DNA of 64,000 bases from Desulfatitalea alkaliphila (lineage in GTDB: Bacteria; Desulfobacterota; Desulfobacteria; Desulfobacterales; Desulfosarcinaceae), in the NCBI RefSeq assembly GCF_022968795.1, contig NZ_JALJRB010000005.1, positions 124,001 to 188,000 of the forward strand, read 5' to 3'. The notes under the pieces were generated by a model. It worked only from the letters and a program-made list of their open reading frames with translations. It ran no database searches and was not told where the DNA came from. Made by a program: the position numbers and the translations under genes. This document shows positions 19,078-27,752 of this stretch, piece by piece (position 1 is the first letter of the stretch; each line of letters opens with the position of its first letter).

Positions 19078-19136
19078 CCAACCCAAAAAACCCAATAAAC
19101 TCAACAAACTCTATAAACCCGAAAAACGCGACTCAC

Positions 19137-21494
19137 TTGACACGACTGCTCAACGCCCTCATCGATCATCGCAAGATCTGCTTCTGGTGTGCCCTGGGGG
19201 CGACGGTGGTCTGGGTTTTTTTGGCATTGCGCCTGGAGATGGACCGCCGGTTCGACGCCTTGATCGACCTGGAGGCGCCCCAGTACCGGCGTTACGCCAC
19301 CTATCTGGAACGCTTTGGTTCGGACCGGGTGATCATCGCGGCCCTCACCTCGGACAACGGCGCCGATCACCCGCCGGTGCTGGCGGGGTTGGCGCGCACG
19401 GCGGAGCGGTTGGCCCAAATACCCGATGTGGTGGCAGTGACCACCCTGCTGGACATGGCCACGGTGCAAAACGCCGGCGGCGGCATCACGCCGCGGCCGC
19501 TGGCGGCCGAAGGGCCGACGGGGCCGGTGCTGGATTACGAACTGCTGCAACGGATGCGCAGCACCTGGCCGGCGATCCATCAACTGATCTCCCTGGACGG
19601 CCGCACCCTGGGCGTCCTGATCCGTCTGCAACCCATCGACCGCCAGCAAGTGGCCACCACCGTGTTGCTGGAACAATTCCGCACCATCGTCGGCGAGGCC
19701 TTCGCGCCCCTTGCGGTGGAATTGCACATGAGCGGCGTGCCGGTCTTCCTGGAAGCGGTGAGCCGCTATAACGCCGCCCATGCCTGGCGTTTCATGCTGC
19801 TGTCGATGGTGGTGGGCTTGCTGGTGCAACTCTACATTTTTAAAGGCGTCCTTGTCCCCTTGGTGATTTTAACCATCTCCGGCACGGCCGTCCTTTGGGT
19901 CGTCGGCTTGATGGGGCTTCTGGGCATCACCTTGAACCCCGTATCCAGCATGGCCTTCGGCATGCTTCTGATCCTGACAGCCATGGCGGTGATCCACCTG
20001 GTCACCCACTATTACGACCGCTTGCGCGATACCGCCGATGGCGAAACGGCCCTGCGCGCGGCGGTGCACACCGTGGCTCGGCCCAGCCTGATGTGCGCCG
20101 TTACCACCGCCGCGGGCTTTGCCGCCATCACCCTGTGCACCATATCAGCCGTGCGCCAATTCGGCCTGATCATGGCCCTGGGCGCCATATTGGCCTTCGT
20201 CCTGGTCTACCTGCTGCTGCCTTTCCTGTTGTTGCGGCTGCCCGCCTTAACCCCCCGCGCCATCGCCCGCCGCGAGAGCGACTTGCTGGCCAGGATTCAT
20301 GAAGGACTGGGCCGCCTGGTCCTGGCCCGTCCGGGCTTGTTCGTGGCCGGCGGCCTGCTGTTGCTGGTCCTGCTGTTCATGGGCATGCCGCGCATCACCG
20401 TGGACACCCGCTTCCTGAGCCTGTTTCACGACGAAGCGCCGGAGATGGTCAGCCACCGCCTGATAAAAGAGCGTTTGGCCGATCCGGACGCCATCCACGT
20501 GATGGTGGAAACCGATCCGGACCGACCCCTCAACGCCCAAGCGCTGCTGGCCATTCAAGGGTTGGAACAAGCGCTGTTGCAACTGCCCGGCGTGACGGCC
20601 GGCCACTCCTTTTTCCGCGTGCTGGAAACCTTCCACCAGGGGCTGTTCGGCATCGATGGCGGATCGCTGTACGACTCCCCATACCTATTTCAGGAGATGT
20701 ATCGCCGGGCCCTGTCCCATCCCGACAGCCGGCGCCTGTTCGAAGGCAGTGTCGATTTCGACAGCCGCTGTTTCTGCATCTCCCTGTGGACAGAAGAGGA
20801 GAACGGCACGGATTTCGACCAACTGCTCCAGCGCATCGACGCCCTGGCCGATCAGCAGCTGCAAGGCGTAGGGCAGGTGTGGGTCACCGGCAGCCTGGCC
20901 CTGGCCCATGCCCAGTCCCAGCGGCTCATCGCCGCCCAGTCCCGCAGCCTGGCCCTGGCCCTGGTGCTCATCGCCCTGCTGTTGATAGTGCAATTCCGGT
21001 CGTGGCGCCTGGGGCTGTTGAGCCTGATTCCCAACCTCTTTCCCCTGGCCGCCCTCTTCGGCGCCATGGGCTGGCTGAGCATTCCGCTGGACAACATGAC
21101 CATCATGGTGGCGGTGGTCTCCTTCGGCCTGTCGGTGGACGACACGGTCCACTACCTGACCCATCTCAAGACAGGACTGGGCCAAGGAACGCAGGCGGCG
21201 CCAATCCGGGCCGCCCTGGCCCATGCCTATCGGGTCAGCGCCAAGGCGCTGATCGCCACCTCGGCCATCATCGTGCTCTCCTTGCTGACCTTGGGTCTTT
21301 CACCCTTCAAACCGGCGGCCGCCTTCGGGCTGTTGGCCGCCCTGGCCGCCGCCGCGGCACTGGCCAGTGATATCCTGTTCATGCCGGCCCTGATCCTTTG
21401 GTCGCGACGGCTGCAAAACACCCTCCTGGCTGGATTTCGCACTTCATCGGTGTTAAAACGAAACGAAAGTGGATCCGGGCGTTCCTTATTTTAG
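19137..21494 (+). CDS. MMPL/RND-family exporter
   Basis: About 785 aa from the TTG at 19137. The frame is open from 19047, but that part encodes the hairpin and the 9-mer repeat (NPKNPINSTNSINPKN), so I do not accept it. The protein has the RND/MMPL pattern: TM1 near the N-terminus, a periplasmic loop (DNGADHPP... to about residue 230), a block of five helices with a sterol-sensing-type region (LTAMAVIHLVTHYY), a second loop, and a second helix block with SVDDTVHYLTHL. Relatives export lipids or hopanoids (HpnN-like) or other hydrophobic compounds. The next gene makes a prenyltransferase fusion, so a terpenoid or lipid cargo is an attractive inference. The start has no good ribosome binding site. 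Confidence 0.85.
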   Translation: MTRLLNALIDHRKICFWCALGATVVWVFLALRLEMDRRFDALIDLEAPQYRRYATYLERFGSDRVIIAALTSDNGADHPPVLAGLARTAERLAQIPDVVAVTTLLDMATVQNAGGGITPRPLAAEGPTGPVLDYELLQRMRSTWPAIHQLISLDGRTLGVLIRLQPIDRQQVATTVLLEQFRTIVGEAFAPLAVELHMSGVPVFLEAVSRYNAAHAWRFMLLSMVVGLLVQLYIFKGVLVPLVILTISGTAVLWVVGLMGLLGITLNPVSSMAFGMLLILTAMAVIHLVTHYYDRLRDTADGETALRAAVHTVARPSLMCAVTTAAGFAAITLCTISAVRQFGLIMALGAILAFVLVYLLLPFLLLRLPALTPRAIARRESDLLARIHEGLGRLVLARPGLFVAGGLLLLVLLFMGMPRITVDTRFLSLFHDEAPEMVSHRLIKERLADPDAIHVMVETDPDRPLNAQALLAIQGLEQALLQLPGVTAGHSFFRVLETFHQGLFGIDGGSLYDSPYLFQEMYRRALSHPDSRRLFEGSVDFDSRCFCISLWTEEENGTDFDQLLQRIDALADQQLQGVGQVWVTGSLALAHAQSQRLIAAQSRSLALALVLIALLLIVQFRSWRLGLLSLIPNLFPLAALFGAMGWLSIPLDNMTIMVAVVSFGLSVDDTVHYLTHLKTGLGQGTQAAPIRAALAHAYRVSAKALIATSAIIVLSLLTLGLSPFKPAAAFGLLAALAAAAALASDILFMPALILWSRRLQNTLLAGFRTSSVLKRNESGSGRSLF

Positions 21495-21644
21495 GGGAAC
21501 TTCCAGCCAAACGCACCATGATGGATCGCGCCGATGCAACTTTTGGGCGAACCATCGGGTGCAATGGCCGCCGGACGGATAACGCCTGCCACGCGCCTGC
21601 GGCCTTGTCCTTGCTTTATGGCGCCGATGGAGAGTCAACAAACC

Positions 21645-23837
21645 ATGCCCGTTGAGCGAACCGCCGCCCATGCACCACCGGATTCCATGCCTTGTGAAGC
21701 GCCACATCCTGACACACCGCTGGAGTGGTGGTTTGTGCAAGGCTGGTTCGAAGGACGGCACACACCCCGGCGCCACTTTCTGTCGGTCCTGTTCAAAATC
21801 CAAGAAACATTGCCGGATGGCGCCGATACCACGGGTCATCTGCTGCTGACCTCGCACCTCGACCCCGCCACAAGGCGCCATCAATACCGCAGCGAAATCT
21901 GCCCGGCGGTGATCGACATCTTTCTGTCCAAGCTGGAATATCAGCAACGACACAACCTGGACGCCGACATCATCGCCATACTGGCCGATGAACTCCGCCG
22001 ATACGGCCCTCCCCACCCGATCCGCCTGGAATCCGCGCCGGTGCATCACACCATCGACCGGCTGGATTGTTCATGGGGCGACACACGCATCCGGCAAACC
22101 GAAAATCGAATCCACCTCCTGTACCGCTCACCGGAAGATGAAGCGATCTGTTCTTTGCACTGCGAACCCGTTTCCCACCGTTTTTTTGTGTCCGCCGACA
22201 AAGCGCGCGATTTCAAGATGAACTATGCTTGCACACCCCGGCTGACGCTGGCCGGTTCGGTCGCCGGCCAGGCGGTGCACGGCGAGGCGTGGTTCGACCA
22301 CCAATGGGGGGACCACGGCTTGCTCAACAGCGGCGCGGACAAAAAGCGGGTGCTGGGTTGGGAGTGGTTCGGCATCAATCTGGATGACGGCACGGACATC
22401 ATGCTGTATGTCAGCCGTGACATGCAGGACAACACAACGACCCTGCAACAAGCTTTTGTTTCCGATGGGATTAACGGCCCCCGACTGTTGACGGACTTCG
22501 CGGCGCATGCCACCCGAACCTGGGAAAGCGGCACCACCCGTTGCCGTTACCCGCTGGATTGGGAGCTGCACCTGCCGATGCAGGCACTCCACCTCACCCT
22601 GACCCCGCTGGCGGATGACCAGGAAATCCCGTTGTTCGGCACCATGCGCACGGTTTGGGAAGGCGCCTGCCGCGTCACGGGATTTCGCGGCCGACAGCCG
22701 GTAGCCGGTCGTGCACGCCTGGAGCTGCACGGCTATGGGTACATCCACCGCTTTCAGACCTACCTGGACCGCTGGATCGAACACATCGACGACCTGATCA
22801 AGGCGTTTCTGCCTCCCGTGTTGGACCACGACAGCTGTGCCCGCTTCGTGGACCGCCCCGAGCCCGGTGAACCGGAGTTGCACACCACCATGCTGGCCGA
22901 ACCGGTCTGGGACATGTTCAGTCGGGGCGGGAAACGGTGGCGCCCCATATTCGGTTTTCTGCTGCTCGAAGCCCTGGGTCGATCCCACAAACCCTTTGAA
23001 CAACTCCTGGCGGCCACCTTCGAATTGAACCACCTGGGCTCTCTGATTATCGACGACATCGAAGACGACTCCCTGCTGCGGCGCAAGCGGCCTTCCATCC
23101 ACCTGCAATACGGCCTCGACCTGGCCATCAACGCCGGCAACACCCTCTACATGCTGCCACTGTTGCTGCTGGAAAATCACCCGGCCCTCACGGTTGTCCA
23201 GAGGGAACAGATTTACCAAGTAATTATAAGGCATTATGTTAAGGCCCATTTCGGACAGGCCATGGACATCCACTGGTCCAAATTCATGTCCCGGGACCGT
23301 TTGGAGCACTGGCTGTCCGATGGCCTGGCGCACAAGGTGCTGCGCATGTATGCCGCCAAAACCGGCGCCTCGGTGGTGGGTGTGGCCCAAACCGCCTGCA
23401 TCATCACCAATACGCAGGGTGAAGCGCGGCGCAAGTTGATGGCTTTTGCCGAAGCCTTCGGCGTGGCGTTTCAGATCCTGGACGATGTGCTCAACTTCAG
23501 TCCCTCGCACACCTGGACCAAGACCGTCGGCGAGGATCTTGCCGCGGGCAAACCCACCTACGTGATTATCCAGGCCCTGGAGCAGGTTCGGGGAGATGCG
23601 GGCACCCACCTGCGACGCCTGATGTGGGATGCTGATTTGCGGAGCGACGCGGCCGCGCTGGACAGGGGGATTGAGATCGTCCAGCATTCAGGCGTGCTGG
23701 AACAGTGCCGGGAGGAAGCCCGGGCCATGGTGCGCGGCAACTGGGAAGCGGTGGCCGATATCCTGCGCCCCTCCGAGGCCAAAACCATGCTGCGCCTGTT
23801 GTGCGCCAACCTGACCGATCTGACCTTCGTCAGCTAG
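21645..23837 (+). CDS. Fusion: CrtC/AttH-like domain + trans-isoprenyl diphosphate synthase
   Basis: 730 aa from the ATG at 21645 (GGAGAG 10 nt upstream). Residues about 20-365 resemble the CrtC/AttH/kievitone-hydratase group: LEWWF at 26-30 and GEAWFDHQWGD at 213-223. Residues about 380-730 are a polyprenyl synthetase: GGKRWRP at 428-434, first aspartate-rich motif DDIED at 470-474, KTVGEDLAAGKPT at 626-638. The second aspartate motif reads DDVLN at 613-617, with Asn replacing the usual last Asp. Prenyl synthases condense IPP with allylic diphosphates; CrtC-type enzymes hydrate or cyclise terpenoid double bonds. A single polypeptide could therefore build and then modify a prenyl chain. The upstream exporter starts the same transcription unit. 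Confidence 0.88.
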   Translation: MPVERTAAHAPPDSMPCEAPHPDTPLEWWFVQGWFEGRHTPRRHFLSVLFKIQETLPDGADTTGHLLLTSHLDPATRRHQYRSEICPAVIDIFLSKLEYQQRHNLDADIIAILADELRRYGPPHPIRLESAPVHHTIDRLDCSWGDTRIRQTENRIHLLYRSPEDEAICSLHCEPVSHRFFVSADKARDFKMNYACTPRLTLAGSVAGQAVHGEAWFDHQWGDHGLLNSGADKKRVLGWEWFGINLDDGTDIMLYVSRDMQDNTTTLQQAFVSDGINGPRLLTDFAAHATRTWESGTTRCRYPLDWELHLPMQALHLTLTPLADDQEIPLFGTMRTVWEGACRVTGFRGRQPVAGRARLELHGYGYIHRFQTYLDRWIEHIDDLIKAFLPPVLDHDSCARFVDRPEPGEPELHTTMLAEPVWDMFSRGGKRWRPIFGFLLLEALGRSHKPFEQLLAATFELNHLGSLIIDDIEDDSLLRRKRPSIHLQYGLDLAINAGNTLYMLPLLLLENHPALTVVQREQIYQVIIRHYVKAHFGQAMDIHWSKFMSRDRLEHWLSDGLAHKVLRMYAAKTGASVVGVAQTACIITNTQGEARRKLMAFAEAFGVAFQILDDVLNFSPSHTWTKTVGEDLAAGKPTYVIIQALEQVRGDAGTHLRRLMWDADLRSDAAALDRGIEIVQHSGVLEQCREEARAMVRGNWEAVADILRPSEAKTMLRLLCANLTDLTFVS

Positions 23838-23920
23838 GGGCTCGCGATACAATAAATTCGCATTTGAGGCGCCATGATTTGGGTCGGATTGGTTTGATCA
23901 AGTGCGCTGCTTACGCCCTG

Positions 23921-24184
23921 TCAGGGTTTGGCCAGGGTGCCGATCAGTTCCCGCAGCCGCCGCGACAAGGAGTCGGGCACCTGGGCTTTACCCGCCTGGC
24001 GGCACAGGGCAACGGTGCGCTGCAGCGTGGTCATGCACACTTTGCAGGCGTGGCAGCGCTCCAGATGGGCTTCGATCTCGCGGCACAGGCTGCCGTCCAG
24101 CTCGTTGTCCAGGTATTCGGACATGCGGGCGAACAGCTCCCGGCAGCGTGGATCCGGGTGGGTATGAACAGGATGTTCACTCAT
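23921..24184 (-). CDS. Zinc-finger anti-sigma factor
   Basis: An 87-aa protein with the zf-HC2 pattern: CRELFARMSEYLDNELDG, then EAHLERCHACKVC with His and two Cys of the H-x3-C-x2-C motif. No membrane segment, so it is a soluble ZAS-type anti-sigma factor that would hold the ECF sigma factor inactive. Its start overlaps the last 8 nt of the sigma gene, a typical translationally coupled sigma/anti-sigma pair. Extra cysteines suggest a possible redox or metal trigger, but this is inference. Confidence 0.88.
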   Translation of the reverse strand: MSEHPVHTHPDPRCRELFARMSEYLDNELDGSLCREIEAHLERCHACKVCMTTLQRTVALCRQAGKAQVPDSLSRRLRELIGTLAKP

Positions 24185-24788
24185 CGTCGTAATAGCTTTT
24201 CAAGCGGTCACGCAGAAAGAGGCGCGCACGGTGCAGGCGCACTTTCACGTTGGCCGGTGTCAGGTTCAAAATTTGCCCGCTCTCCTCGGTGGAGAACCCC
24301 TCGATATCCCTCAACACCAGAACCACCCGGTACTTGTCGGGCAATTCGAGGATGGCCGCCTCCAACCGGTGCCGCAACTCGTTGTTGAGCACCCGGTCCA
24401 ACGGCAGCGCCGCCCAGGAGGGAACCGCCTGCTCCACGGCGGCTTCGTCGGCCGGCAAAAATTCATCCAGGGAGAGCTCCCGTTCGGGTGCGTATTTGGA
24501 CTTGCGACGCTTCTTGATGCAGATGCTGGCGGCGATGCGATAGATCCAGTTCTTGAACTTGGTTTCATTGCGAAAACCATCCAGGTACCTGAATACATTT
24601 AAAAAGGTATCTTGAACAAGATCCTCCGCATCGCCGGCCACGCCGCACATTTTCATTCCGAAATTGTACAGGGCCCGCTCGTAGCGCCGGACCAGTTCGG
24701 GGAACACGGCCCTCGGATCGCTTCGGGCGGCCCTTAACAATTCGGCGTCGGGATCACTCTTTGTCGGGCAACGGTTCGCTTCGCTCAT
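24177..24788 (-). CDS. ECF-type RNA polymerase sigma factor
   Basis: A 203-aa sigma-70 family protein. Region 2 includes FPELVRRYERALYNFGMKM, GDAEDLVQDTFLNVFRYL and FKNWIYRIAASICIKKRR. Region 4 includes LPDKYRVVLVLRDIEGFSTE and TPANVKVRLHRARLFLRDRL. It is translated from an ATG with AAGGA upstream and is coupled to the anti-sigma gene by an 8-nt overlap. A perfect 8-bp dyad (24798-24817) sits just upstream of its ribosome binding site and may be part of a SECIS element of the preceding gene. The first 35 nt overlap the end of that gene's UGA-readthrough frame. Confidence 0.93.
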   Translation of the reverse strand: MSEANRCPTKSDPDAELLRAARSDPRAVFPELVRRYERALYNFGMKMCGVAGDAEDLVQDTFLNVFRYLDGFRNETKFKNWIYRIAASICIKKRRKSKYAPERELSLDEFLPADEAAVEQAVPSWAALPLDRVLNNELRHRLEAAILELPDKYRVVLVLRDIEGFSTEESGQILNLTPANVKVRLHRARLFLRDRLKSYYDDE

Positions 24789-24915
24789 CTTGATCCTTGC
24801 GTGTCACCTGACACGCATCACGCATTCATGTCGAAATCCCCAATCGGGGCAGGATATAGATCTGCAACGCCAACCATCCCCCCAACACCACCAACAATAT
24901 GATCAACTCTTTCAT
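24754..24915 (-). CDS. Probable small membrane selenoprotein (UGA read as selenocysteine)
   Basis: ATG at 24915 follows AAAGGAGG by 4 nt. The first 29 codons give MKELIILLVVLGGWLALQIY then ILPRLGIST, one transmembrane helix. Codon 30 is TGA (24828-24826). The frame continues 23 codons, MRDACQVTRKDQDERSEPLP then DKE, to a second TGA (24756-24754). A hairpin begins 8 nt after the first TGA: 8-bp perfect stem TGCGTGTC/GACACGCA with loop AGGT. The loop starts 16 nt after the UGA. In E. coli fdhF the loop AGGU starts 17 nt after the UGA, as I recall it, which matches a bacterial SECIS. Predicted 53 aa, Sec at 30 and Cys at 35. If UGA is a stop, a 29-aa peptide results. The sigma/anti-sigma pair follows. 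Confidence 0.7.
24798..24817 (-). promoter_or_regulatory. SECIS-like hairpin downstream of the in-frame UGA
   Basis: On the minus strand the 8-nt arms TGCGTGTC and GACACGCA enclose the loop AGGT, with a G in the first two loop positions as SelB recognition requires in E. coli. It lies 8 nt after the UGA at 24828-24826. There is no T-run after it, so it is not a terminator. It could alternatively be an operator for the sigma gene that starts at 24788. Confidence 0.6.
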
Positions 24916-25041
24916 AGGGCCTCCTTTAAGGCTGTTCATGCCACACCTTTGAAGAGACGAGGGGCCGGTTTTGGTTACAGAACGGGGCCCGGGGTGACGC
25001 CCCCTTTGCACTGCAAATGCAAATGCATTGCTCGCGCGCCC

Positions 25042-26424
25042 TTATTGTCGCGCCCGCAGGCTGTGGGCATCGATTTCATATTTCTTGATCTTGTAGTGAA
25101 TCGCCCGGCGGCTGATGCCGAGGAGCTTGGCCGCCTCCTTCTGAATACCGCCGGTCTGCTTCAGGGCACGAATGATGGCGCCCCGTTCGGTATCCTCCAG
25201 GGAAAAGGAGTCGTCGGCCGCCGGCGCCTCGGCGGTCACGGCAAGGGTAGGCAGTCCCGACTGATGCATATCCTCGGGCCGCAGCACATTGCCGCGGCAC
25301 AGCACGATACCCGCCTCGATGGCGTTCTTGAGTTCGCGCACATTGCCCGGCCACGGATACTTGGTGATGTAATCGACGGTCTCCTTGGGCACCTGCACCG
25401 ACGGCAGGCCGCTCTGGCACGCATAGGACTGCACGAAATGCTTGGCCAGCACCGGGATATCCTCGCGGCGCTCCCGCAGCGAGGGAATTTGCAGGGTGAC
25501 GACCCGCAGCCGGTAATAGAGATCTTCGCGGAAATTGCCCTTTTTGATCTCCTGTACCAGATCCGCGTTGGTGGCCGCCAGCACCCGGCAATCGACGCTG
25601 TTCTCCTTCAGATCACCGATGCGGCGGATTTTGCGATCCTCGAGAAAACGGAGCAGGCGCACCTGCATATCGGAAGAGATGTTGCCGATTTCATCCAGAA
25701 AAAGGGTGCCCTTGTCGGCGGTATCGATCAGGCCGCGCTTGTCGCTGACCGCATGGGTGAAAGCGCCGCGCACATGCCCGAAAAGCTCGCTCTCCAGAAG
25801 GCCGGCCGGCGTGCTGCCGCAATCGACCACCACGAAGGGGTGCTTGTGGCGGGCGCTCAAACGATGGATCAAGCGGGCGATCCGCTCCTTGCCCACCCCG
25901 CTTTCGCCCAGGATCAGCACATTGACATCGCTTTGAGCCACCCGCTGCACCAGGGTGTACAGCTCTTTCATCTTGGGGCTGGCGGCGGCCTCCATGTCCC
26001 CGATCAAGGCATCCTCATCGCCGTTGCCGGCGGCGCGGGGCTGTTCGGAGAGCACTTGCCGCAATTTGTAGACCAGCTGACGCCCGTCGAAGGGCTTGGG
26101 CAGATAGTCCACGGCGCCCGCCTTGACCGCCTGCACCGCGTCGGCCACCGTGCTGAAAGCGGTCAAAAAGATGATCGGCAGCCCCGGTTGCAGATCGCGG
26201 GCTTTGGCCATCACCTCCATGCCGCTCATGCCGGGCATCTTCATGTCGGAGATCATCAAATCCACCCGGTTGTCCTTGAGCAGGCGCAGCGCCTCCTGCC
26301 CGCTTTCGGCCGTGAGGATGTTGAACCCGGACGATTGCAGGCGCGCTTCGAGCACCTGCAATACATGGGGATCGTCATCGACGATCAGAATTGAAGACGG
26401 TATTGGATTGGGCACTTGTGCCAT
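25042..26424 (-). CDS. Sigma-54-dependent response regulator, QseF/GlrR-like
   Basis: A 461-aa NtrC-family activator starting at the ATG at 26424 (GAGGA about 9 nt upstream). Receiver at about 10-125 (ILIVDDDPHVLQVLE, phosphoacceptor in MISDMKMPGMSG, Lys in LPKPFD). AAA+ domain at about 150-380: Walker A GESGVGKE, Walker B GTLFLDEIGNIS. C-terminal Fis-type helix-turn-helix (AAKLLGISRRAIHYKIKKY). The sigma-54-contact loop reads GAFTHA instead of the usual GAFTGA. With the lipoprotein and kinase genes upstream on the same strand it forms a QseE-QseG-QseF-type set, which in enterobacteria responds to envelope signals. Confidence 0.93.
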   Translation of the reverse strand: MAQVPNPIPSSILIVDDDPHVLQVLEARLQSSGFNILTAESGQEALRLLKDNRVDLMISDMKMPGMSGMEVMAKARDLQPGLPIIFLTAFSTVADAVQAVKAGAVDYLPKPFDGRQLVYKLRQVLSEQPRAAGNGDEDALIGDMEAAASPKMKELYTLVQRVAQSDVNVLILGESGVGKERIARLIHRLSARHKHPFVVVDCGSTPAGLLESELFGHVRGAFTHAVSDKRGLIDTADKGTLFLDEIGNISSDMQVRLLRFLEDRKIRRIGDLKENSVDCRVLAATNADLVQEIKKGNFREDLYYRLRVVTLQIPSLRERREDIPVLAKHFVQSYACQSGLPSVQVPKETVDYITKYPWPGNVRELKNAIEAGIVLCRGNVLRPEDMHQSGLPTLAVTAEAPAADDSFSLEDTERGAIIRALKQTGGIQKEAAKLLGISRRAIHYKIKKYEIDAHSLRARQ

Positions 26425-26542
26425 ATGGATAATTCCTCGGTCGGGCCGGCCATGGCGGTCCACCAATGGGGAATAACCCCACGGCCTTTGGTTGCCTGAA
26501 GCGATGTGGCCCGACGTTCAATGCGTCTGATGGATCAATGGA

Positions 26543-27232
26543 TCAATCGGTTGAGGGAATAGCGCTTTTTCGTTCCTGGATCCGTTGGTCGATCTTTTCG
26601 AAGGCTTCGATTTGCTGATTCAAGCGGTCGATCTCATTTTCAAGCGTCTTGATTTGATGTTCTTTGTTTTTCACCTGCTGCTCGGTGGCATCCAGACGCA
26701 GGGTCATCTGCCGCAGGGCCTGGTTGGCTTCCACCATGTACCATTTGGGCGCACCCGGGTTCGGTTGCCCATTGCCCCCCGGCGCGTCCAGATCCGGTGG
26801 CATGTGGGAAAAGACCATCTTTTCCCGAACCAGGGGCGCGAACAAGCGTGCATCCTCATAGCCGACCGCCCCGGGATCGGTATCGAGCCATGCCTCCCAG
26901 AGCGCCAAAGCCCGAGAATAATCGGATACCGTTTCGGCGGCCATCAATCGGGCGCACGCCTCACCATAAAGTGCCATGCGTGCCATGACAGGGTTGCCGG
27001 TCTGCTCGCGCAGGGTTGCAAAACGTTTGGCGGCCCCTGTGTAATCGCCTTGCGTGTAACAGCGAACCGCTTCCTCATGGGATTGCAGGGCAGGTGCCGG
27101 CAGTTCTCCCGGAGCCGTCACCGCCGGCGGTCGGACCGGCCAAGGGCAGCCGGTCACCATCAGCGTCAAACCGCAACACATTATAATAAAGGCCAAAACC
27201 GTAACCGACCGGGGTCGCTTGGCATACGCCAT
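26543..27232 (-). CDS. QseG-like outer-membrane lipoprotein
   Basis: A 229-aa lipoprotein from the ATG at 27232: MAYAKRPRSV then a hydrophobic stretch and lipobox MVTGC (lipidated Cys29). Residues about 50-130 look helical, tetratricopeptide-like (SHEEAVRCYTQGDYTGAAKR). The C-terminal part (about 165-220) is a strong coiled coil (QVKNKEHQIKTLENEIDRLN). Its place between a GlrK/QseE-type kinase and a GlrR/QseF-type regulator matches the enterobacterial glrK-yfhG-glrR order, where QseG activates the kinase from the outer membrane. Sequence similarity cannot be measured here, so the identification rests mostly on context. Confidence 0.75.
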   Translation of the reverse strand: MAYAKRPRSVTVLAFIIMCCGLTLMVTGCPWPVRPPAVTAPGELPAPALQSHEEAVRCYTQGDYTGAAKRFATLREQTGNPVMARMALYGEACARLMAAETVSDYSRALALWEAWLDTDPGAVGYEDARLFAPLVREKMVFSHMPPDLDAPGGNGQPNPGAPKWYMVEANQALRQMTLRLDATEQQVKNKEHQIKTLENEIDRLNQQIEAFEKIDQRIQERKSAIPSTD

Positions 27233-27752
27233 GTTCGGCAGCCCACCGGCAGGGGCGTTTCGGCTAAAAACTTCGGTATGGGGCATTGGCATCCAATCCA
27301 GCTCAGCACCCTGCGCAGCGCAGTGAGGTCGAGGCCATTCCGACCACAAGACCCATCCGGCCTTTCGCCCGCAGGTCCGAGGGGTGACGAAAACAATCTA
27401 TGGATTCTATATCATGTCCACCGGCATGTGCAATAGATAGTAGGGGCACGCCATGCCGTGCCCGACCCGAGGCGCGATCATGATTGCAGCGCCCGCAGCG
27501 GCGTGGCACTGGCAACGGGTTGCCAGTGTTGCGCAGCAACAAGAGGTCATGCGCATCACTCCCGAAACACCCTATATCCCCACATTTCCCTCGAACGCCG
27601 TGGGGCAATGGCTACCGGATCAAAATCCTTTCCACATGATTTCTGCACCCGATTGCCGGGCCATATCCCCCCACACATCTAAACGACAGAATTCATTAAC
27701 TTAACACTTAACACTTAAAACTTAAAACTGCCCGCAGGGCACCAAGCCGCGA
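27233..27752. other. Gene-free interval with a 32-nt direct repeat and heptamer repeats
   Basis: About 520 nt between the kinase and the lipoprotein. Positions 27474-27505 repeat 27749-27780, the last codons of the kinase gene, with two mismatches in 32 nt. Just before the second copy lie four tandem heptamers TTAACAC/TTAAAAC (27701-27728). I see no coding frame. The arrangement looks like a small insertion or a tandem duplication of the gene's 3' end that later diverged. Confidence 0.6.

Noticed and set aside
24798-24817. The dyad after the 29-codon gene as a rho-independent terminator
   Set aside because: No T-run follows, and the sigma gene's ribosome binding site begins directly after it. 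A SECIS element or an operator fits better.
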